The notes under the pieces were generated by a model. The model was not told the origin of the DNA, ran no database searches, and was given only the letters and a program-made list of their open reading frames with translations. Both the position numbers and the translations under genes were made by a program. Shown here piece by piece: positions 60,071 to 64,000 of a stretch of DNA of 64,000 nucleotides. Origin of the DNA: Dokdonia sp. (GTDB taxonomy: Bacteria; Bacteroidota; Bacteroidia; Flavobacteriales; Flavobacteriaceae); assembly GCA_020630915.1 (NCBI GenBank), contig JAHDIF010000004.1, positions 282,121 to 346,120 on the forward strand, in the 5' to 3' direction. Within the stretch, counting starts at the first letter, position 1. Each line of letters begins with the position of its first letter.

Positions 60071-61003
60071 TTAATCTAAATTCTTAACCAGTAACCAAGC
60101 CTCTTTGTTGTCTGACTGGCGTACTGTGCGCAAGGCTTGTAATGCTTCTTGACTATCAGAATAGCTGCCATATACCACTTGGTGTAATCCAAATTTATTG
60201 GCACCTATCTCGCGGGCATTGTACCCCTTTACTTTTAATTGCGCTACTCTTTTTTGAGCATTTTCTTCCATTCTAAAAGCCCCTGCCACTACGTGATACT
60301 TGCCTTTAGGCTGTGTGATTTCTAGCGTGATAGCCGGTAAAGGATTGTCTATTACAAAGGTCGCTTCTTGGATTTTAGTATCCAGCAATTCTTTTGCTTC
60401 TTCCTGAGAAGCCATATTATGCGCCTCTACATCTTTTATATAGGTAAACCCTCCAGTTCCTGCAATGCTTAATCCTATTAATGCAATTGCAGCATATTTA
60501 AGCCATCCTCTATTACGGCGTTCTGGAGTAAAAGCTATAGGTGCTTTTTCTTCTAGAGCCACTACTTGTTCTTTATATACTTCTCTTGCTACGGCTGGCG
60601 CAGTAAAAGAAGCAAGCCCGAAAGAATTGGTAAGATAATTAAGGTGATACGAAGGCTCAAACTGAAGGTTGTTATCTGCACTTAAGCTTAGACTTCCTAC
60701 GTTAGAGAGTTCCTGTGTGCCCCCATTGTGTAAGGTGTCCCACAGCTGGCGTACGTAGGTTGCAATTTTTGCATTTGCCGCCTCGTGAGGAATCATCTCT
60801 GCAGTAGCAATATAATTTGCAAGAAGACCGTCATTTGTAGTAAGCTGGCTGTTAAAAGAAAGTTTCTTTTTAGGTGGATAAAAAGCGTGCGTAGTCTCAT
60901 GCACTTGCGCCGATTGGTATTGCGTTAAAAACGCCCCGAATTCTGGCAAGATCACACACTCATATCTATAAAGTAAGTCCCTTATATACTGGTCTAGTTG
61001 CAT
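60071..61003 (-). CDS. HU-CCDC81-like and SPOR-domain protein
   Basis: A 310-residue protein. Residues 1-120 (MQLDQYIRDLLYRYECVILPEFGAFLTQYQSA, then ISNDGLLANYI-like segments) match the Bacteroidota CCDC81-like HU domains. One membrane helix lies at about residues 171-190 (WLKYAAIALIGLSIAGTGGF). The C-terminal 75 residues (KYHVVAGAFRMEENAQKRVAQLKVKGYNAREIGANKFGLHQVVYGSYSDSQEALQAL) form a SPOR domain, which binds denuded peptidoglycan at division sites. It probably links a cytoplasmic component to septal wall. Confidence 0.88.
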   Translation of the reverse strand: MQLDQYIRDLLYRYECVILPEFGAFLTQYQSAQVHETTHAFYPPKKKLSFNSQLTTNDGLLANYIATAEMIPHEAANAKIATYVRQLWDTLHNGGTQELSNVGSLSLSADNNLQFEPSYHLNYLTNSFGLASFTAPAVAREVYKEQVVALEEKAPIAFTPERRNRGWLKYAAIALIGLSIAGTGGFTYIKDVEAHNMASQEEAKELLDTKIQEATFVIDNPLPAITLEITQPKGKYHVVAGAFRMEENAQKRVAQLKVKGYNAREIGANKFGLHQVVYGSYSDSQEALQALRTVRQSDNKEAWLLVKNLD

Positions 61004-61101
61004 AGTTTAAAGGTAAAATTTTTTATGGTTTGTCAAAACTTCACCGCAACATTTTATTAACATTGATAAATGTCGTTTCTTGAAGCTGAAAATCAGCTGT
61101 T

Positions 61102-62208
61102 TTGATATCAGAAAAAGAACTTCTAGCCTTACTCACGCTACAACGTATTCCTTTTTTAGGAGATGGGAGTATCAAAAAACTCATCCAAATTTTCGGGAGC
61201 GCGCAGGAAGTATTGCTTCAAAAAAAGGCAACGCTACTTGCTGTAGATGGAATAGGAGACCATAAGTTACAGGACTTTTGGAATGAGGAGCATCTCGCTT
61301 TCGCGAAAGCGGAATTAGCATACGTACAATCTAACAATATCCACCTAACGACTTATACAGATCGAGACTATCCAGAGCGTTTAAAACACTGTATAGACAG
61401 TCCTGTGGTGCTTTTTCAGCGAGGGAATATAGATCTGTCCCAACGAAGAATCTTAAGTATCGTAGGCACGAGAAAAGTGACTACGTATGGAAAAGCATTT
61501 ATAGAAAAGTTTATAGAAGAGATCGCAGCTTTTAATCCTGTAATCATTTCTGGATTTGCCTATGGCGTAGATATTGCTGCTCATAAAGCGTGTATAGATC
61601 ACGGTTTACAAACGATAGGGGTGTTTGCTCACGGGCTTAACCAAGTATATCCTAAAACGCATAGCAAGTATGTGGCAGGAATGGAGAAGAACGGTGGCTT
61701 TTTTACCGATTTCTGGAGTAGTGACTCTTTTGTACACACTAATTTCTTGCGCCGCAACCGCATTATTGCGGGTTTAAGTGAGGCCACGATCGTCATAGAA
61801 AGCGCTGAGAAAGGCGGTTCTCTCGTTACGGCAGATTTTGCAGTGGGTTATAATCGTGATGTGTTTGCGGTTCCTGGCAGAGCAGATGATAAGTTGAGTT
61901 TAGGCTGTAATAACCTCATCAAGCAAAACAAAGCACATTTATGCACCAGCGCTGCAGATGTGGCTTATATCTTAAACTGGAAACTAGACGAAGAAGCTCC
62001 AAAGGTGATCCAAAAACAACTCTTTGTAGAACTTACGGATGATGAAAAAGTAGTGTATCGCTTCTTAAAGGAAAAAGGCAAAGAACAACTGGATTTGATC
62101 GCCTTGCATTGTAAACTGCCTACTTTTAAAATCGCATCGCTCTTACTACAGATGGAAATGAAAGGTGTCGTACGCGCTTTGCCAGGGAAGATGTTTGAGT
62201 TGGTTTGA
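61102..62208 (+). CDS. dprA: DNA-processing protein DprA
   Basis: A 368-residue protein loading RecA onto incoming single-stranded DNA during natural transformation. It starts at TTG 61102 (MISEKELLALLTLQRIPFLGDGSIKKLIQIFGSAQEVL, a SAM/HhH-type N-domain). The Rossmann core follows: RRILSIVGTRKVTTYGKAF, VIISGFAYGVDIAAHKACIDHG, GGFFTDFWSSDSFVHTNFLRRNRIIAGLSEATIVIESAEKGGSLVTADFAVGYNRDVFAVPGR. A C-terminal winged-helix follows. A palindrome at 61297-61310 reads AFAKA in the linker before the core. Confidence 0.95.
   Translation: MISEKELLALLTLQRIPFLGDGSIKKLIQIFGSAQEVLLQKKATLLAVDGIGDHKLQDFWNEEHLAFAKAELAYVQSNNIHLTTYTDRDYPERLKHCIDSPVVLFQRGNIDLSQRRILSIVGTRKVTTYGKAFIEKFIEEIAAFNPVIISGFAYGVDIAAHKACIDHGLQTIGVFAHGLNQVYPKTHSKYVAGMEKNGGFFTDFWSSDSFVHTNFLRRNRIIAGLSEATIVIESAEKGGSLVTADFAVGYNRDVFAVPGRADDKLSLGCNNLIKQNKAHLCTSAADVAYILNWKLDEEAPKVIQKQLFVELTDDEKVVYRFLKEKGKEQLDLIALHCKLPTFKIASLLLQMEMKGVVRALPGKMFELV
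61297..61310. repeat. 14-bp palindrome in dprA (read AFAKA)
   Basis: GCTTTCGCGAAAGC in the linker before the Rossmann core. Confidence 0.9.
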
Positions 62209-62249
62209 GAAAGTGAGTAGATAGGAGTTACTTATATGGGGTGTTGGCT

Positions 62250-62846
62250 TTAGTTTTTTGCAAATTTTATTAATGGTGCAATGTCCCCATTGTCAGCCTT
62301 TTTTAATGCGTTAATATACTTTTTTCTTGTTTCGTTTGCTTTAACCATATTTGATTGATGCCAGGAGAATATTTCTTTCCCAAAGATTGATTCTAGAATG
62401 ATGTCTGCCATCATTCTAGAATGCCTTCCATTGCCATTAGGAAAACAATGAATAGATACTATTCGGTGTTTAAATTTAATGGCAATTTCTTCTGGTAAAT
62501 ATGTTTTATTTTCAATCCAATACTTTGTGTCGTCCAGTAAATTCTTTAATTCAATTCCAATTTTTGTCCACGAGATTCCCATGTTTTTTTCAGTTGTTCT
62601 AAAATCACCAGCCCATTTCCAGACATCACTGTACATTTTTTTGTGTAAGTCTTTAATAAACTTTTCTGTCAAGATATTTTCAGATTTGAATTTTGTGTGA
62701 ATAGTCCATTCGACTGCCTTTTCAATGTTCAGTTGCTCAAATTCATCCAATTCTCCTTGAGTAGTAATAGACTTTATTTTGAGACCTTCTTTTTCTTCCT
62801 CGTTCAATGGGGTTTGTCCATCTTTGTAATCTAATTCTAATCCCAT
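62250..62846 (-). CDS. Fic-domain protein ('mobile mystery protein B')
   Basis: A 198-residue Fic protein. The active-site motif is HCFPNGNGR (133-141), close to the canonical HPFxxGNGR but with Cys for Pro. The KMYSDVWKWAGDFR (about 70-83) and KTYLPEEIAIKFKHRIVSIH segments are typical of the family. Fic proteins usually AMPylate a target. The upstream overlapping HTH gene makes the pair of TIGR02612/TIGR02613 'mobile mystery' proteins A and B, found in mobile or plasmid-borne contexts. Probably a toxin-antitoxin-like or regulatory module. Confidence 0.88.
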   Translation of the reverse strand: MGLELDYKDGQTPLNEEEKEGLKIKSITTQGELDEFEQLNIEKAVEWTIHTKFKSENILTEKFIKDLHKKMYSDVWKWAGDFRTTEKNMGISWTKIGIELKNLLDDTKYWIENKTYLPEEIAIKFKHRIVSIHCFPNGNGRHSRMMADIILESIFGKEIFSWHQSNMVKANETRKKYINALKKADNGDIAPLIKFAKN

Positions 62847-63298
62847 AATGACTTTCTCATCTCGCGTTTTATTTCATTAGCGAGTTCATTTATGGTTTTG
62901 GCTATCTTTTCATCTCCAATTCCCTGATCCTCCAATTTCATATTTTGATTGGTCCGTAATACTATTTTTTGGGCCAATTTCTCTGCGTTTATGTGTATTA
63001 AATCGTTTATGGTTCCATTTTTTGGAACCAGTGCGTAGACCAATTTTAAATCCATTGCGCTAGCTACATCCTTTAATGAATTGAGCGTTATCGAGCCATT
63101 AGCCTCACTTTCTTCAATTCTTTTTACACCTTGTCTTGTAATATTTAATCTGGCCCCAAGCTGGGCCATTGTCATATTGAGTGTCGTACGAACTGTATTT
63201 GTCCATCCACGTTCTGGAACCAGAACCTTTCTACTTATATAGAACGGCTGTAATTTTTGGTCCAACTGCTCAATCAAAAGTTTTCGCTTATTTCTCAT
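62837..63298 (-). CDS. HTH protein ('mobile mystery protein A')
   Basis: I use the ATG at 63298 (MRNKRKLLIEQLDQKLQPFYISRKVLVPERGWTNTVRTTLNMTMAQLGARLNITRQGVKRIEESE); the longer frame runs through the operator array. There is an XRE-type helix-turn-helix at about residues 42-65 (MAQLGARLNITRQGVKRIEE), then SITLNSLKDVASAMDLKLVYALVPK, the mobile mystery A pattern. It overlaps the Fic gene by 10 bp. It likely binds the TGTAAA/TTTACA dyads just upstream and represses its own operon. Confidence 0.85.
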   Translation of the reverse strand: MRNKRKLLIEQLDQKLQPFYISRKVLVPERGWTNTVRTTLNMTMAQLGARLNITRQGVKRIEESEANGSITLNSLKDVASAMDLKLVYALVPKNGTINDLIHINAEKLAQKIVLRTNQNMKLEDQGIGDEKIAKTINELANEIKREMRKSLWD

Positions 63299-63303
63299 AA
63301 AAT

Positions 63304-63386
63304 GTAAATTTATACGTTTACAAAATAAATATAATGTAAACATATTTATTTACAAATATATGTAACAGTCAACATATATGTTTACA
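63304..63386 (-). promoter_or_regulatory. Operator array for the HTH-Fic pair
   Basis: TGTAAA-N8-TTTACA at 63304-63323 and again at 63336-63355, exactly 32 bp apart (three helical turns), plus a looser TGTAAC...GTTTACA pair at 63361-63386. The array lies immediately upstream of the HTH gene start. Confidence 0.72.
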
Positions 63387-63473
63387 AATAAAAGATGGTT
63401 TGAGTAAAAAAGAAAAATAGTAACAAACTTTAGAGAACTGGACTAGGGCTTTTCATAGGATACGTTGTTGGGC

Positions 63474-63998
63474 TTAGTATATTAACTGTCTTCCTTTTCT
63501 ATCAGTAATTTGCTCCTTTCTGAAATAGAATTGTTTTGAAGTCAATGCCTTTTTATTCGGTTTCAAGTCCAAATTCCGCCACATTACACTTATAAAATCT
63601 ACATCTTCTGGTTTATCACTATGAATGTCACCCAGATTCAAAGTCCAGATAAACCGAAATTCTTTTTCGTGAGCAAATTTGGTTGGTTTTCTGAAAACAG
63701 ATTTAATGTCAAATGTAAAAGGATTAAAATTTTCAACATTTTCCTCCGTAACAATTCTATCTTTTGATTCATCTGTGTAATTGACTTGACCAATAACAGG
63801 AAGGACTTCGAGTCTTTTCATTTTATCTTCTCCAAAGCTGAATGATAAAGGATTTAACTCAAATTCTTTTCTAACCTTCTTATATATTTCATTGGATATT
63901 CTATCAACGAACTTCCATATATCTTTGATGAAATAAACACTATCCTGTAGGCTTCCCCTTTTTGTAGGCTTCCCCATAAATAGGACAGTTACTAATTC
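63474..63998 (-). CDS. Partial hypothetical protein, possibly DUF2971-like
   Basis: The frame is open to the window edge, so the N-terminus is missing or the real start is the ATG at 63977. The visible 167 or more residues include KKVRKEFELNPLSFSFGEDKM, LPVIGQVNYTD and VFRKPTKFAHEKEFRFIWTLN. The last motif (KPxxFAHEKEFR) recalls DUF2971 proteins, which occur in defence and toxin-antitoxin neighbourhoods. Identification is weak. It lies upstream of the HTH/Fic pair and is transcribed in the same direction. Confidence 0.4.
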   Translation of the reverse strand, partial: ELVTVLFMGKPTKRGSLQDSVYFIKDIWKFVDRISNEIYKKVRKEFELNPLSFSFGEDKMKRLEVLPVIGQVNYTDESKDRIVTEENVENFNPFTFDIKSVFRKPTKFAHEKEFRFIWTLNLGDIHSDKPEDVDFISVMWRNLDLKPNKKALTSKQFYFRKEQITDRKGRQLIY

Positions 63999-64000
63999 GA

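Noticed and set aside
1..64000. tRNA, rRNA or other structured RNA genes
   Set aside because: No cloverleaf or rRNA-like segment was noticed by eye; a covariance-model scan would be needed to exclude small RNAs.

Overview
The window looks like chromosome of a marine flavobacterium (Bacteroidota, family Flavobacteriaceae, possibly near Dokdonia; the genus is an inference). Support: AT-rich DNA, promoters of the TAnnTTTG type, an F-type ATPase operon without the beta and epsilon genes, the gliding/type IX secretion gene sprE, and many Bacteroidota-restricted DUF families. No rRNA, tRNA, CRISPR array, transposase or integrase was seen.

Layout. (1) 1-19.4 kb is a capsule/exopolysaccharide locus of the Wzx/Wzy type. 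It carries GDP-fucose (gmd, fcl) and UDP-glucuronate/UDP-xylose (ugd, uxs) pathways, wecB, an initiating sugar-phosphate transferase, several glycosyltransferases, an acetyltransferase, a flippase, a polymerase, a ligase-like protein and a Wzz-like protein. Most genes run on + with tiny overlaps; three face the other way at 15.8-19.4 kb. (2) 19.5-27.5 kb holds purD, two small membrane-protein genes, a putative type II restriction-modification pair, a DUF4254 gene, a heptosyltransferase-like gene, two unknown membrane or lipoprotein genes and a nitronate monooxygenase. (3) 27.7-36.5 kb is a minus-strand cluster of poorly characterised genes (AAA+ ATPase, long coiled coil, two soluble unknowns, two membrane proteins) interrupted by a four-helix-bundle gene. 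(4) 36.6-41.6 kb has two ABC transporter units, an unknown gene and a PaaE-like reductase. (5) 41.9-51.1 kb has sprE, a bactofilin, atpZ, a small membrane gene and atpBEFHA-G; a second four-helix-bundle cassette sits between atpA and atpG. (6) 51.4-62.2 kb has envelope genes (flippase, sugar nucleotidyltransferase, TPR protein, DUF4292 lipoprotein, EnvC-like protein, SPOR protein), dut, a GIY-YIG gene, a thioesterase and dprA. (7) 62.2-64 kb is accessory: a Fic/HTH 'mobile mystery' pair with an operator array, and a partial gene at the edge.

The most striking content is repeats. A perfect 14-bp palindrome (GCTTTCGCGAAAGC) occurs 12 times, 11 of them inside genes and read in three different frames without a stop. 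A 60-bp relative of it lies in frame in two genes as an inverted pair. Two four-helix-bundle genes are each bounded by inverted arrays of 7-bp units, and two solo 7-bp arrays lie nearby, one touching the start codon of the AAA+ gene. There are also BIME-like double hairpins and a family of about 20-bp hairpins. All assignments are from reading the sequence and remembered family features; no database search was run.
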